Program-made: the position numbers and the translations under genes | In this document: positions 16,800 through 27,304 of the stretch, one piece after another | Numbering within the stretch: the stretch's first letter is position 1 | How the letters are laid out: every line of letters begins with the position of its first letter | The notes under the pieces: generated by a model | Seen by the model: only the letters and a program-made list of their open reading frames with translations | Told to the model about the DNA's origin: nothing | The model's database searches: none | NCBI GenBank assembly: GCA_942491185.1 | Contig: CALOAB010000011.1 | Location: forward strand, 1 to 64,000 | Origin: SLRI01 sp942491185 | GTDB lineage: Bacteria; Pseudomonadota; Alphaproteobacteria; Geminicoccales; Geminicoccaceae | DNA: 64,000 nucleotides | Direction: 5' to 3'

Positions 16800-18245
16800 A
16801 TGGCGACGGCACTCGAGACGGTTCAAGACTACGCGGCGCAAGCCTACAAATACGGCTTCTCGACCGACATCGAGTCCGACATGGCGCCCAAGGGTCTGAA
16901 CGAGGACATCGTCCGGCTGATTTCGGCCAAGAAGAACGAGCCGGAATGGATGCTGGAGTGGCGGCTCGAGGCCTATCGCCGCTGGCTCACCATGGAGGAG
17001 CCCGACTGGCAGAAGGTGGGCTATCCGCCGATCGACTACCAGGAGGTCTATTTCTACGCTGCGCCCAAGATCAAGGAGCGGCCGAAGAGCCTGGATGACA
17101 TCGATCCGGACATCCGCCGCACCTATGAGAAGCTCGGCATCCCGATCAAGGAGCAGGAGGTGCTGGCCGGCGTCGCTGTCGACTATGTCTGGGACAGTGT
17201 TTCGGTCGCCACCACCTTCCGGGCCAAGCTCGAGGAGCTGGGCATCATTTTCGGCTCGATCTCGGATGCGATGCAGAACCACCCCGAGCTGGTGCGCAAG
17301 TATCTCGGCACCGTGGTGCCGCAGGGCGACAACTACTTTGCAGCGCTCAACGCAGCGGTCTTCACCGACGGCAGCTTCGTCTATGTGCCCAAGGGTGTTC
17401 GCTGCCCGATGGAGCTTTCCACCTATTTCCGCATCAACGAGATGAACACGGGCCAGTTCGAGCGCACGCTGATCATCGCCGAGGAAGGCTCATACGTTTC
17501 CTACCTCGAGGGCTGCACCGCACCACAGCGTGACGAGAACCAGCTGCATGCGGCCGTGGTCGAGCTGGTCACCATGGACGATGCCGAGATCAAGTATTCG
17601 ACCGTGCAGAACTGGTATCCCGGCGATGAGAACGGCAAGGGCGGCATCTACAACTTCGTTACCAAGCGCGGTGCGTGTCGCGGCAAGCGCTCGAAGATCT
17701 CCTGGACCCAGGTCGAGACGGGCTCGGCCATCACCTGGAAATACCCGTCCTGCGTGCTGCAGGGCGACGATTCGGTGGGCGAGTTCTATTCGGTCGCCGT
17801 CACCAACAACGCCCAGCAGGCCGATACCGGCACCAAGATGATCCATATCGGCAAGCGCACGCGGTCTCGCATCGTCAGCAAGGGCATTTCGGCCGGCAAG
17901 GCGGACCAGACCTATCGCGGCCTGGTGCGGGTGCTCAAGGGTGCTGAGGGTGCCAGGAACCACACGCAGTGCGATTCCATGCTGATCGGCGACAAGTGCG
18001 GCGCCCATACCGTGCCCTACATCGAGATCAAGAACCGCACGGCCACGGCGGAGCACGAGGCGACGACCAGCAAGATCAGCGACGACCAGCTCTTCTACTG
18101 CCGCTCGCGTGGCATCTCGGAGGAGGACGCCGTGGCTCTCGTCGTCAACGGTTTCTGCCGCGAGGTGATGAACGAGCTGCCCATGGAGTTCGCGGTCGAG
18201 GCCCGGAAGCTGCTCGGCATCTCGCTCGAGGGCAGCGTTGGCTGA
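16800..18245 (+). CDS. sufB: Fe-S cluster assembly protein SufB
   Basis: Core scaffold subunit of the SufBCD complex, 481 aa, the usual SufB length. Recognisable stretches are EPEWMLEWRLEAYRRWL near residues 40-56, PKGVRCPMELSTYFRIN, EGCTAPQRDENQLHAAVVEL and the C-terminal QLFYCRSRGISEEDA. The gene starts 63 bases after the regulator stop. SufB assembles Fe-S clusters on the SufBC2D complex using sulfur delivered by the cysteine desulfurase. Confidence 0.97.
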   Translation: MATALETVQDYAAQAYKYGFSTDIESDMAPKGLNEDIVRLISAKKNEPEWMLEWRLEAYRRWLTMEEPDWQKVGYPPIDYQEVYFYAAPKIKERPKSLDDIDPDIRRTYEKLGIPIKEQEVLAGVAVDYVWDSVSVATTFRAKLEELGIIFGSISDAMQNHPELVRKYLGTVVPQGDNYFAALNAAVFTDGSFVYVPKGVRCPMELSTYFRINEMNTGQFERTLIIAEEGSYVSYLEGCTAPQRDENQLHAAVVELVTMDDAEIKYSTVQNWYPGDENGKGGIYNFVTKRGACRGKRSKISWTQVETGSAITWKYPSCVLQGDDSVGEFYSVAVTNNAQQADTGTKMIHIGKRTRSRIVSKGISAGKADQTYRGLVRVLKGAEGARNHTQCDSMLIGDKCGAHTVPYIEIKNRTATAEHEATTSKISDDQLFYCRSRGISEEDAVALVVNGFCREVMNELPMEFAVEARKLLGISLEGSVG

Positions 18246-18300
18246 CCGCCGTTGCCCCGCATCGCCTAAGACAAGACGTTATTGCTGAGGAAACGACAAG

Positions 18301-19056
<756 letters not shown>

Positions 19057-19069
19057 GCGGAGACAAGAG

Positions 19070-20425
19070 ATGACCGCGATTGCCCGCAGGCCAGCTTCCC
19101 GGCACGTGCCGCCCGTGCCCGCCTTCGCCGATGTCTTCGCGAGCCGGCGGGAGACGCTGCCGGGCCATGGGCGACCAGCCCTGGACCAGTGGCGGGATGC
19201 GCGCTTCGCGCGCTTTGCCACGACCGGCCTGCCGACGCAGCGGGTCGAGCAGTGGAAGTACACGAACCTGCCCAAGGTGGCGAACGTGCCCATGGGCCTG
19301 GCGTCGCGTCCCGAGGTCAAGCTCGATGACGTCCAGCGCTACTTCGCCGGCGGGCCGCTGGCCTGGCGCCTGATCTTCGTCAACGGCCACCTGGCGCACG
19401 AGCTCAGCCATGCGGGCGGTTTGCCCGACGGGGTCGTGATCAAGGGGATCGACGAGCTGCTTCGCGACGAGCCGGAGCGGCTTCTGGCAGCACTCGGCGA
19501 GCCGGCGGAAAGCCACAGCCTGGCGGAGCTGAATGCCGCGTTCCTGGCCTCGGGTGCCTGGATCGAGGTGCCCGACGACGTGGCGGTCGAGCGGCCGATC
19601 CAGCTGCTCTTCCTCACGCTGGGCGAGGAGAGCGCGGTGATGACCCATCCGCGCATCTTTCTCAAGCTCGGCCAACGGTCGAGCGCGCATCTGATCGAGA
19701 GCCATGTCGGGGTGCGTGACGGGCACTGCCTCACCAATCTCGTGGCCGACTACGATATCGGCGACGAGGCGAAGCTGGTGCATGACCGCCTCCAGCTCGG
19801 CGCTTCTGGAGCGAGCTTCGTCGGGCTCAGCCGGATCCGCGTCGGCGCCCATGCCGAGCTGAAGCAGACACTGGCAACGCTCGGCGGCGATATGGTGCGC
19901 AACGAGACGGACATGCATCTCGACGGCAGCTTCGTCGAGGCGCAGCTGAACGGCGTCTACATGCCGATCGGAACCGAGCATGTCGACAACGTCATCCGCG
20001 TGCATCACGAGCAGCCGGACGGCCATTCGGACCAGTTCTACAAAGGCGTGGCGCTCGACAAGTCCAGGGCGGCGTTCGCCGGCAAGGTCTTCGTCTACAA
20101 GGACGCGCAGCGGACCAACGCTTTTCAGCAGAACAGCAACATGCTGCTGTCCGATGACGCCGAGATCGACAGCAAGCCCGAGCTCGAGATCTATGCCGAC
20201 GACGTCAAGTGCAGCCACGGTGCCACCTGCGGCGAGCTCGATCAGACAGCACTGTTCTATCTGCGCAGCCGCGGTCTCAGCCGGGCCGAGGCCGAGAGCC
20301 TGCTGACTTATGCGTTCGCCGCCGAGGTGATCGAGCGGTTTGCCGATCCGGCGATCATGAAGCTCGCCCAGGAGCGGCTGATCGCCCGGACTCCGGGTGC
20401 TGCCAACCTGACGGAGATGCTGTGA
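19070..20425 (+). CDS. sufD: Fe-S cluster assembly protein SufD
   Basis: SufB paralogue forming the SufBC2D heteromer, 451 aa. The N-terminal TTGLPTQRVEQWKYTNLPK is the SufD hallmark, and the C-terminal beta-helix region includes KCSHGATCGELDQTALFYL and RGLSRAEAESLLTYAFA. The ATG at 19070 follows GGAGACAAGAG at a suitable distance. The stop overlaps the GTG of sufS. Confidence 0.96.
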   Translation: MTAIARRPASRHVPPVPAFADVFASRRETLPGHGRPALDQWRDARFARFATTGLPTQRVEQWKYTNLPKVANVPMGLASRPEVKLDDVQRYFAGGPLAWRLIFVNGHLAHELSHAGGLPDGVVIKGIDELLRDEPERLLAALGEPAESHSLAELNAAFLASGAWIEVPDDVAVERPIQLLFLTLGEESAVMTHPRIFLKLGQRSSAHLIESHVGVRDGHCLTNLVADYDIGDEAKLVHDRLQLGASGASFVGLSRIRVGAHAELKQTLATLGGDMVRNETDMHLDGSFVEAQLNGVYMPIGTEHVDNVIRVHHEQPDGHSDQFYKGVALDKSRAAFAGKVFVYKDAQRTNAFQQNSNMLLSDDAEIDSKPELEIYADDVKCSHGATCGELDQTALFYLRSRGLSRAEAESLLTYAFAAEVIERFADPAIMKLAQERLIARTPGAANLTEML

Positions 20426-21681
20426 GCGACGTCGCCACCCTCGCGCGGCCGGATGAGGCGATGAGCTTCGATGTCGAGGCGATCAGGGCCGAGTTCCCGA
20501 TTCTGCAGACGGCGATGCAGGGGCAGCCACTGGTCTATCTCGACAGTGCCGCCTCGACGCAAAAGCCGCGCGCGGTCATCGACGCGCTGAGCCATGTCTA
20601 CGAGGCGGACTACGCCAATATCCATCGCGGCATCTACGATCTGAGCCAGCGCGCCTCGGCGCTGCACGACGAGGCGCGGCGCAAGGTCCAGCGTTTCGTC
20701 AATGCCAGCGACTGGCGCGAGATCGTCTTCACGCGCAACGCCACCGAGGCGATCAACATCGTCGCCCAGTGCTTTGCGGCACCCAAGCTGCAGGCGGGTG
20801 ACGAGATCCTGGTCACCGAGATGGAGCATCACGCGAACATCGTGCCCTGGCAGATGATCGCCGCGGCTGCTGGTGCGACGGTCGTGCCGGTGCCGGTGAC
20901 CGATGTCGGCGAGCTCGACATGGCGGCCTTCGAGCGGCTGATCACGCCGCGAACCAAGATGATCGGTGTGGTCTGGGTCTCCAACGTTCTCGGCACCATC
21001 AACCCGGTCGCCGACATCGTGGCGCTGGCCAAGGCGAAGGGCGTGCCCGTGCTGATCGACGCGGCGCAGGCGGTCCAGCATCTGCCGGTCGACGTCCAGG
21101 CCCTCGATGCCGACTTCATCGCATTCTCCGGCCACAAGCTCTACGGCCCGTCAGGCGTCGGGGTCTTGTGGGGCAAGGCAGCTCATCTCGATGCCATGCC
21201 GCCCTACCAGGGCGGCGGCGACATGATCGAGCGGGTCAGCTTCTCGGGCACGACCTGGAACGAGATTCCCTTCAAGTTCGAGGCCGGCACGCCGGATATC
21301 GCCGGGATCATCGCCTTGGGCGCTGCCATCGACTTCGTCGAGCGGGTCGGCATCGAGGCGATCGCGGCGCACGAGACGGCGCTCCTGGCCTATGGCACCA
21401 GGGCCATCCAGCAGGTGCCGGGGCTCAAGCTGATCGGCACGGCAGCTGAGAAGTCCAGCGTGCTGACCTTCTCGCTCGAGGGTGCCCATCCGCAGGATAT
21501 CGGCACGATGCTCGATCTCGATGGCATCGCCATTCGCACCGGCCATCATTGCGCCATGCCGTTGCACGAGCGTTTCGGTCTGGCCGCGAGTGCCAGGGCA
21601 TCTTTGGGTGTCTACAGCACCGAGGCCGATATCGACGCATTGACGAAGAGCCTGCATCGCGTGGCGGGACTGTTCCAGTGA
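20422..21681 (+). CDS. sufS: Cysteine desulfurase, group II (SufS)
   Basis: PLP enzyme of 419 aa that removes sulfur from L-cysteine for cluster assembly. The N-terminus has FPILQTAMQGQPLVYLDSAA. The PLP lysine is in AFSGHKLYGPSGVG, and the persulfide cysteine is in RTGHHCAMPLHERFG near residue 373. The GTG at 20422 overlaps the sufD stop (GTGA) and has GGAG six bases upstream; an ATG at 20461 would give 406 aa and is an alternative. SufS normally needs a SufE or SufU partner to release its sulfur, and no such gene is in this window. Confidence 0.96.
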   Translation: MSDVATLARPDEAMSFDVEAIRAEFPILQTAMQGQPLVYLDSAASTQKPRAVIDALSHVYEADYANIHRGIYDLSQRASALHDEARRKVQRFVNASDWREIVFTRNATEAINIVAQCFAAPKLQAGDEILVTEMEHHANIVPWQMIAAAAGATVVPVPVTDVGELDMAAFERLITPRTKMIGVVWVSNVLGTINPVADIVALAKAKGVPVLIDAAQAVQHLPVDVQALDADFIAFSGHKLYGPSGVGVLWGKAAHLDAMPPYQGGGDMIERVSFSGTTWNEIPFKFEAGTPDIAGIIALGAAIDFVERVGIEAIAAHETALLAYGTRAIQQVPGLKLIGTAAEKSSVLTFSLEGAHPQDIGTMLDLDGIAIRTGHHCAMPLHERFGLAASARASLGVYSTEADIDALTKSLHRVAGLFQ

Positions 21682-21725
21682 GCCATGGCGGTGGTCAAAC
21701 AAGCTCGGTCACAGGGGTGAGAGAC

Positions 21726-22196
21726 ATGGACGATAATGGGCTGGATCGCGCCGAGGCATTCTTGAGCGCGGACAATCGACAGAACGGCGAGGGTGGGGTG
21801 GTCGCGCCCGACCCGGGCAATGCGGCAGCCGATCCGGGTGCTGTCGCCGAGGACACGCCACCGGTTTCGGCCGAGCGCATGGCCGAGGTGGAGAAGCTCG
21901 GCGAAGCCATCGTCACGAAGCTGTCAGAGATCTATGACCCGGAAATTCCGGTCAATATCTACGAGCTCGGCCTCATCTATAAGATCGACGTGCATGACGA
22001 CAACGCCGTCACCGTCGACATGACGCTGACCTCGCCCAACTGCCCGGTTGCCGAATCGTTGCCGATGGAAGTGCAGCACAAGGTCGAGGCGGTGGACGGC
22101 ATCGGCGCGTGTGAGGTGAAGATCGTCTGGGAGCCCATGTGGCATCCCTCGATGATGACCGAGGAAGCCCAGCTGGAGCTCGGCCTGATCTATTGA
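21726..22196 (+). CDS. sufT: SUF-associated Fe-S assembly protein SufT (DUF59/MIP18 family)
   Basis: Protein of 156 aa with a low-complexity acidic N-terminus (residues 1-45) and a MIP18/DUF59 domain: LSEIYDPEIPVNIYELGLIY, then MTLTSPNCPVAESLP, then VKIVWEPMWHPSMMTEEA. The single conserved Cys and the DPEIPVNI motif are family features. SufT proteins act in maturation of Fe-S proteins. It is the last gene of the suf operon here, 44 bases after sufS. Confidence 0.9.
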   Translation: MDDNGLDRAEAFLSADNRQNGEGGVVAPDPGNAAADPGAVAEDTPPVSAERMAEVEKLGEAIVTKLSEIYDPEIPVNIYELGLIYKIDVHDDNAVTVDMTLTSPNCPVAESLPMEVQHKVEAVDGIGACEVKIVWEPMWHPSMMTEEAQLELGLIY

Positions 22197-22257
22197 GCTG
22201 GTGGCGGCGTCGTTCGGCAGGGCTCGGCGAGCCACTGCTGGCCGGTCTCGATGAGCG

Positions 22258-23709
22258 ATGACCATCCTCGGCTGGCTGGCGGTCGGTGCGCTGGCCATCC
22301 TCGGCCTTCTCGTCCTCTTGCTCGCGCTGCGGATCGTCCTCACCAGGGGGGCGGCACCCCTCGAGCTTTGGCACAGCTTTGTGCCGGCGGAGCCCGACGC
22401 GGAGACCCTGGAGCGGCTGGATTGGGCTGGCTACCTCGCGGCTGAGGACCAGGTGCTCGCCAGCGTCGAGCGCGAGGTCACCGATCGTCTGCCGGCAGGC
22501 GATCAGCCACCGGTCAACCGCTTCTCCAAGGGCAGCCCGGTCCACGCGCAGGGTTTCGAGCGGGACTGGAACCGCTCGTTCGTCCTGACACCCGACGGGC
22601 CGCCCAAGGGGGCGGCGGTCCTGCTGCACGGTCTCACGGATTCACCTTACAGTCTGCGCCACATCGCTCGGGCCTACGCCGCGGATGGCTGGCTCGCGCT
22701 CGTCATTCGCCTGCCGGGCCATGGCACGGTGCCGGCCGGGCTGGCGCGGATCGGCTGGAGGAGCTGGGCAGCCGCCACCGGGCTGGCGGTGCGTGAGGCT
22801 CGGCGGCGGATCGGCGAGAGGGCACCACTGCATCTGGTCGGCTACTCGAATGGCGCAGCACTGGCGCTCGATCACGCGCTTCGGGCGGCCGATGATCCCA
22901 GACTGGGCCGTCCGGCGCGTCTCATCCTGCTCTCGCCCATGATCGGCATCACCGCGGCTGCGCGCTTCGCCGGCATTGCCGGCTGGCCGGCCATCTTTCC
23001 GCGCTGGGCACGAACGGCCTGGGTCAAGGTTCTGCCCGAGGACAATCCCTTCAAGTACAGCTCGCTGCCGGTCAACGCCGCGCGCCAATCCTACCTCGTC
23101 ACCCGCGACCTGCAGCGCCGCCTCGATCGGCTGCGGCGGGCTGGCCGCCTGGTCGAGCTGCCGCGGCTGCTGACCTTCCAGAGCATCGTCGACGCCACGG
23201 TGCGGACCGATGCCGTGATCGATCGCCTGCACGCACCGCTGCCACACGGGGCGAACGAGCTGGTGCTGTTCGACATCAATCGAAGCGCGCAGCTCGCCCA
23301 CCTCATCCGGCCCAAGGCGGCACGCACGCCGGCGCGACTGCTGCCAGCCGCACCGCGCGGGTTTCGCACGGCGGTCGTGACCAATCGCGACCCGACGACG
23401 GGCGAGGTCATCGAGCGCGTGGTCGAGGCCGGTGCCGTGACGGCCAGCGACAGACCGTTGAATCTGGCCTTTCCAGCTGGTGTCGTCTCGCTTTCCCACG
23501 TCGCTTTGCCGTTTCCGCTGGACGACAGGCTCTACGGCTACACCGCCGACCCATCTGGGCTCGGTCGTGACGGCATCACCAAGCTCGGCGAGCGCGACGT
23601 CCTCGTCGTCGCGGGTGACGCTTTCGAGCGGCTTTCGGCCAATCCCTTCTTCCCCTACATGGTCGAGCGGCTCGTGGCCGTGATGGCTGAAGATTCGACC
23701 GGAGCCTGA
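22258..23709 (+). CDS. Membrane-anchored alpha/beta hydrolase, paralogue 1
   Basis: Serine hydrolase of 483 aa with one N-terminal membrane span (residues 5-27). The oxyanion region is AVLLHGLTDSPYSLRHIA, the LPGHGTVP loop follows, and the nucleophile is in GYSNGAAL (GxSxG). This resembles serine aminopeptidase S33/monoacylglycerol-lipase-type folds. A C-terminal histidine in FPAGVVSLSHVALPFP may complete the triad. The protein is closely similar along its full length to the one at 24752-26203. The extra C-terminal length compared with ordinary lipases (about 300 aa) is distinctive. Substrate unknown. Confidence 0.8.
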   Translation: MTILGWLAVGALAILGLLVLLLALRIVLTRGAAPLELWHSFVPAEPDAETLERLDWAGYLAAEDQVLASVEREVTDRLPAGDQPPVNRFSKGSPVHAQGFERDWNRSFVLTPDGPPKGAAVLLHGLTDSPYSLRHIARAYAADGWLALVIRLPGHGTVPAGLARIGWRSWAAATGLAVREARRRIGERAPLHLVGYSNGAALALDHALRAADDPRLGRPARLILLSPMIGITAAARFAGIAGWPAIFPRWARTAWVKVLPEDNPFKYSSLPVNAARQSYLVTRDLQRRLDRLRRAGRLVELPRLLTFQSIVDATVRTDAVIDRLHAPLPHGANELVLFDINRSAQLAHLIRPKAARTPARLLPAAPRGFRTAVVTNRDPTTGEVIERVVEAGAVTASDRPLNLAFPAGVVSLSHVALPFPLDDRLYGYTADPSGLGRDGITKLGERDVLVVAGDAFERLSANPFFPYMVERLVAVMAEDSTGA

Positions 23710-23830
23710 GGCGGCGACAGGCTCTGGGCTAGCACCTTCGCTGTGTTTTTACTGGCGGCGCTCTTCGACCTCTGCTGTAACTCGCGACACAGATCATCAA
23801 ACGTCGAGCCTATCGATAAGGAGTCTCATC

Positions 23831-24259
23831 ATGTTGTTCTCGCGCGCAGGGCGCTATGCCGGCGCTTTCGCTTTAGGGTCGATCGCACTGCTGGCCGGTC
23901 CGGCCTTCGCGCAGCTCGACGAAGGCCTGCCACCCTCCGCCGAGGCCTTTGCCTTCGACGCCGCCGACACCGACGGTGACGGGCTCGTCAGCGAGGCCGA
24001 GATGGCTCGCGATGCAGCGGCCGGCTTCAGCGGCCTCGACGATAATGAGGACGGCATGCTGACACCGGATGAGCTCGACGAACACGATTCGGCGGACTTC
24101 GATCGGGTCGATGCCGACGGCGACGGTGCGCTCAGCTTTGACGAGGTGATGACCAACAAGCTCAGTGGAATCGAGGCCGCCGACCAGGACGGTGACGGAT
24201 CCCTTTCTTTCGACGAGATGCTTGGCGGTGCTGCGGCCGAGCAGGGAGGTCAGCCATGA
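23831..24259 (+). CDS. Secreted EF-hand protein
   Basis: Protein of 142 aa with a signal peptide (ALGSIALLAGPAFA, cleavage before QLDEG). The mature part holds four calcium-binding loops: DTDGDGLVSEAE, DDNEDGMLTPDE, DADGDGALSFDE and DQDGDGSLSFDE. All have Asp at position 1 and a Glu at position 12, so calcium binding is likely. AAGGAG lies eight bases before the ATG. It overlaps the next gene by four bases, and the pair sits between two paralogous hydrolases. Confidence 0.88.
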   Translation: MLFSRAGRYAGAFALGSIALLAGPAFAQLDEGLPPSAEAFAFDAADTDGDGLVSEAEMARDAAAGFSGLDDNEDGMLTPDELDEHDSADFDRVDADGDGALSFDEVMTNKLSGIEAADQDGDGSLSFDEMLGGAAAEQGGQP

Positions 24260-24669
24260 TGCGCAATGTGATCCGCCGGCGCCGCGGTGCCGTGAGCGTG
24301 GCCTGCGTGGCGGTTGTCGGCCTGCTGCTGGCCGGCTGCGAGGGTGGTTCCGCCGGCACCGGCTCGCCCGGCGTCGGCACTGTCGCCGGTGCTGCGGCTG
24401 GCGCAGGAGCGGGCCGACTGCTCTTCGGCAACAGCACGACGGGCATGCTGATCGGTGCCGCCGCCGGTGGCCTCGCCGGCAACATGACGCTGGACAAGCA
24501 GGCCGAGCAGCGCCGCGCCCAGGAGCAAGAGGCGGCAGCAGACGCCCAGATGCGTCGACAGCTCGAGTTCGAGCGGCAGCAGACGCTCCAGGCGGAGGAA
24601 ACGCGTCGGCAGATCGAGGAGCAGCGACTCTTCGACGAATGGCAGCGCGAGCGCGCAGCCGGCGGTTGA
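24256..24669 (+). CDS. Glycine-zipper lipoprotein with coiled-coil tail
   Basis: Protein of 137 aa. The N-terminal hydrophobic segment ends in a lipobox, LLLAGC (Cys near residue 30), indicating lipidation. Residues about 43-80 are glycine/alanine-rich (AGAAAGAGAGRLLFG, GAAAGGLAGNM), the glycine-zipper pattern of OmpA/SmpA-associated lipoproteins. The C-terminal 60 residues are Gln/Glu/Arg-rich and likely a coiled coil. The ATG overlaps the stop of the EF-hand gene, so the two are probably co-translated. Role unknown. Confidence 0.75.
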   Translation: MMRNVIRRRRGAVSVACVAVVGLLLAGCEGGSAGTGSPGVGTVAGAAAGAGAGRLLFGNSTTGMLIGAAAGGLAGNMTLDKQAEQRRAQEQEAAADAQMRRQLEFERQQTLQAEETRRQIEEQRLFDEWQRERAAGG

Positions 24670-24751
24670 GCTTGCCCGCGACCAGTCGATCGGCGGACGC
24701 GCCTGCCATGCAGGGCGCTGGGCTGGATCCTCTGGTGGCGGCTAGCAGGAG

Positions 24752-26203
24752 ATGAGGCGTATTCTCGTCTGGTTGAGGCGCGGCGTCCTGGCGCTGCTCC
24801 TCGTCCTGCTCACCTTTCTCGGCGTGCGGGCCTGGGATTCCCAGCGGGGGCCGCCGCTCGAGATCTGGCACACCTATATTCCTGAAGAGCTGAGCGTCGA
24901 TGTGCTGGATCAGTCTGAGTGGGCTGACTACATGGCGCACGAAGCCGGCATCTTCGACGGGCTGAGCCAGGATGTCTCGCAAGCCCTCGACGCCGACGAC
25001 CACACCCCGTTCAACCGCTACTTCAGCCAGAGCCCGCTCTACCCCGACAGCTTTGCCCAGGACTGGAACCGCTCCTACACGCTCGAGCCCGTAGGCCCGC
25101 CGCAGGGGGCGGTCGTGTTGCTGCACGGCCTGACCGACTCGCCCTACAGCCTTCGCCACGTTGCCGCCCTTTACGCCGAGCGCGGCTTCGTCGTGGTCGC
25201 TCTCCGCCTGCCGGGGCATGGGACCGTGCCGGCGGGGCTGCTCGAGGTCGAATGGCCGGAATGGATGGCGGCGACCCGCCTTGCTGTCCGAGCGGCAGTT
25301 GAGCGGTCGGGCCCTGACGTGCCGCTGCACATCGTGGGCTTCTCCAATGGCGGTGCGCTGGCGCTCAAATATGCCATGGAGGCGATCGATCGCGACGATC
25401 TCCGCCAGGCGGATCAGCTGATCCTCGTCTCGCCCATGGTCGGCATCACGGCGTTCGCCCGCTTCGCCGGCATCGCCGGCTGGCCCGCCGTCTTCTCGCG
25501 CTGGGCCAAGGCTGCCTGGATCGCCATCGTCCCGGAGTTCAACCCGTTCAAGTACAACTCCTTCCCGGTCAACGGGGCACGCCAGTCGTATCGGGTGACC
25601 ATGGCGTTGCAGGCCGATCTCCGCCGGCACGAGGAGGCCGGCAGGCTTGGTGAGATGCCGCCCGTGCTCACCTTCCAGTCGGTCGTCGATTTCACCGTGA
25701 GCACGGCTGCCGTGATCGATGCGCTGCATGCCCGCTTGCCGGAAGGCCGAAGCGAGCTCGTTCTCTTCGATGCCAACCGCAGCGCCAAGTTCGGACCGTT
25801 GCTGCGCGCCGACCCGGAAACCGTGCTCAACAGGCTCCTGCCACCGGCGCCGCGGCCGTTCACGACGACGATCGTCACCAATATCAGCCCGGACCACCTC
25901 GAGGTGCTGACCCGCGCCACCGAAGCCGGCAGCACCGAAGAGGTGGTGAGCGAGCCGCTGGGCCTGGCATATCCGCCCGATGTCTTCTCGCTCTCGCACG
26001 TAGCACTGCCGTTTCCCGTCACCGACAGCCTCTATGGCATTCGTCCGGACCCGGAGGGCGAGTTCGGCGTCAGCCTCGGCGCGCTGGCCACGCGCGGCGA
26101 GCGTGGCATTCTCATCGTCAGCGTCGATTCCCTGCTGCGCATGGCCTCCAATCCGTTCTTTCCCTACATGGCCGAGCGGATCGAGGAGACCATTGGCCCC
26201 TGA
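24752..26203 (+). CDS. Membrane-anchored alpha/beta hydrolase, paralogue 2
   Basis: Protein of 483 aa, the same length as the hydrolase at 22258, with an N-terminal membrane span (residues 10-28). It shares the blocks VVLLHGLTDSPYSLRHVA, RLPGHGTVPAGL, GFSNGGAL (nucleophile Ser), FARFAGIAGWPA and SNPFFPYMAERI. The conservation includes regions outside the catalytic core, so this is a recent local duplication. The ribosome site AGGAG directly abuts the ATG, which is unusually close. The two hydrolases bracket the EF-hand and glycine-zipper genes. Confidence 0.8.
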   Translation: MRRILVWLRRGVLALLLVLLTFLGVRAWDSQRGPPLEIWHTYIPEELSVDVLDQSEWADYMAHEAGIFDGLSQDVSQALDADDHTPFNRYFSQSPLYPDSFAQDWNRSYTLEPVGPPQGAVVLLHGLTDSPYSLRHVAALYAERGFVVVALRLPGHGTVPAGLLEVEWPEWMAATRLAVRAAVERSGPDVPLHIVGFSNGGALALKYAMEAIDRDDLRQADQLILVSPMVGITAFARFAGIAGWPAVFSRWAKAAWIAIVPEFNPFKYNSFPVNGARQSYRVTMALQADLRRHEEAGRLGEMPPVLTFQSVVDFTVSTAAVIDALHARLPEGRSELVLFDANRSAKFGPLLRADPETVLNRLLPPAPRPFTTTIVTNISPDHLEVLTRATEAGSTEEVVSEPLGLAYPPDVFSLSHVALPFPVTDSLYGIRPDPEGEFGVSLGALATRGERGILIVSVDSLLRMASNPFFPYMAERIEETIGP

Positions 26204-26350
26204 CGTCGTTCCGGCGCCAGGACCTCTGGTCGGCATCGTTGACGAACGCGGCACCGGTAGTGAAGAGACCGCGGGGTCCGCTTGAAGGTGTGCCGCAAAG
26301 CGGCGACAAGACAACTTGCGGGCCCAGACGCGAGGAAGCATAAGCAAGAG

Positions 26351-27304
26351 ATGTCTGCAGACTACGACCTCACCTTCAAGCAGCCGCATTTGCTCGGGAT
26401 CGAGGGGCTCCAGCCGTACGAGATCAGCCATATCCTCGACGTCGCGGATACCTACGCCGAGCTGAACCGCCAGCCCACCAAGCGGAGCGCGCTGCTCGAG
26501 GGCCTGACGCAGATCAACCTGTTCTTCGAGGTCTCGACGCGGACCCTCACGTCGTTCGAGCTCGCCGGCAAGCGGCTCGGCGCCGACGTCGTCAACATGG
26601 CCGTCCTGGGCTCGTCGATCAAAAAAGGCGAGACGCTGATCGACACAGCGATGACGCTGAATGCCATGCACCCCGACGTGCTGGTCGTTCGCCATCAAGA
26701 GAGTGGTGCCGTTCAGCTCTTGGCCCGCCATGTCCGCTGTGCCGTCATCAATGCCGGCGACGGCAGCCACGAGCACCCGACCCAGGCCCTGCTCGATGCC
26801 TTGACCATCCGCCGGCGCAGAGGCCGGATCGAGGGGCTCAGCGTCGCCATTTGTGGTGACGTTCGGCATAGCCGGGTCGCCCGCTCGAACATCCTGCTGC
26901 TCCTCGCCATGGGGGCTCGGGTCCGCCTGATCGGTCCGCCGACACTTCTGCCACGGGCGTTTGCGACCTATGGCTGCGAGCTGTTCACCGACATGGCCGA
27001 AGGGCTCCGTGGCTGCGACATCGTCATGATGCTGCGTTTGCAGAACGAGCGGATGCAGGGCAGCTTCGTGCCGTCGGTGCGTGAGTATTTCCATCTCTAC
27101 GGCCTGACCCACGAGAAGCTCCGCAATGCCGCACCTGACGCGCTCATCATGCATCCGGGGCCGATGAACCGCGGCGTGGAGATCGACGGCGTGATCGCCG
27201 ATGACATCGACCGGAGCGCCATTCTCGATCAGGTCGAGATGGGGGTCGCCGTGCGCATGGCGTGCCTGGACCTCTTGACCAAGACCCGGCGCGAGGCCGT
27301 ATGA
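26351..27304 (+). CDS. pyrB: Aspartate carbamoyltransferase catalytic subunit
   Basis: Second step of pyrimidine synthesis, condensing carbamoyl phosphate with aspartate; 317 aa. The carbamoyl-phosphate motif is STRTLTSFELAGKRLGADV, the 80s loop is SSIKKGETLIDT, and HEHPTQALLDALTI and HPGPMNRGVEI are the substrate-binding segments. There is no pyrI regulatory gene. The stop overlaps the pyrC start (ATGA), as expected for class A aspartate transcarbamoylases that bind a dihydroorotase-like partner. Confidence 0.96.
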   Translation: MSADYDLTFKQPHLLGIEGLQPYEISHILDVADTYAELNRQPTKRSALLEGLTQINLFFEVSTRTLTSFELAGKRLGADVVNMAVLGSSIKKGETLIDTAMTLNAMHPDVLVVRHQESGAVQLLARHVRCAVINAGDGSHEHPTQALLDALTIRRRRGRIEGLSVAICGDVRHSRVARSNILLLLAMGARVRLIGPPTLLPRAFATYGCELFTDMAEGLRGCDIVMMLRLQNERMQGSFVPSVREYFHLYGLTHEKLRNAAPDALIMHPGPMNRGVEIDGVIADDIDRSAILDQVEMGVAVRMACLDLLTKTRREAV

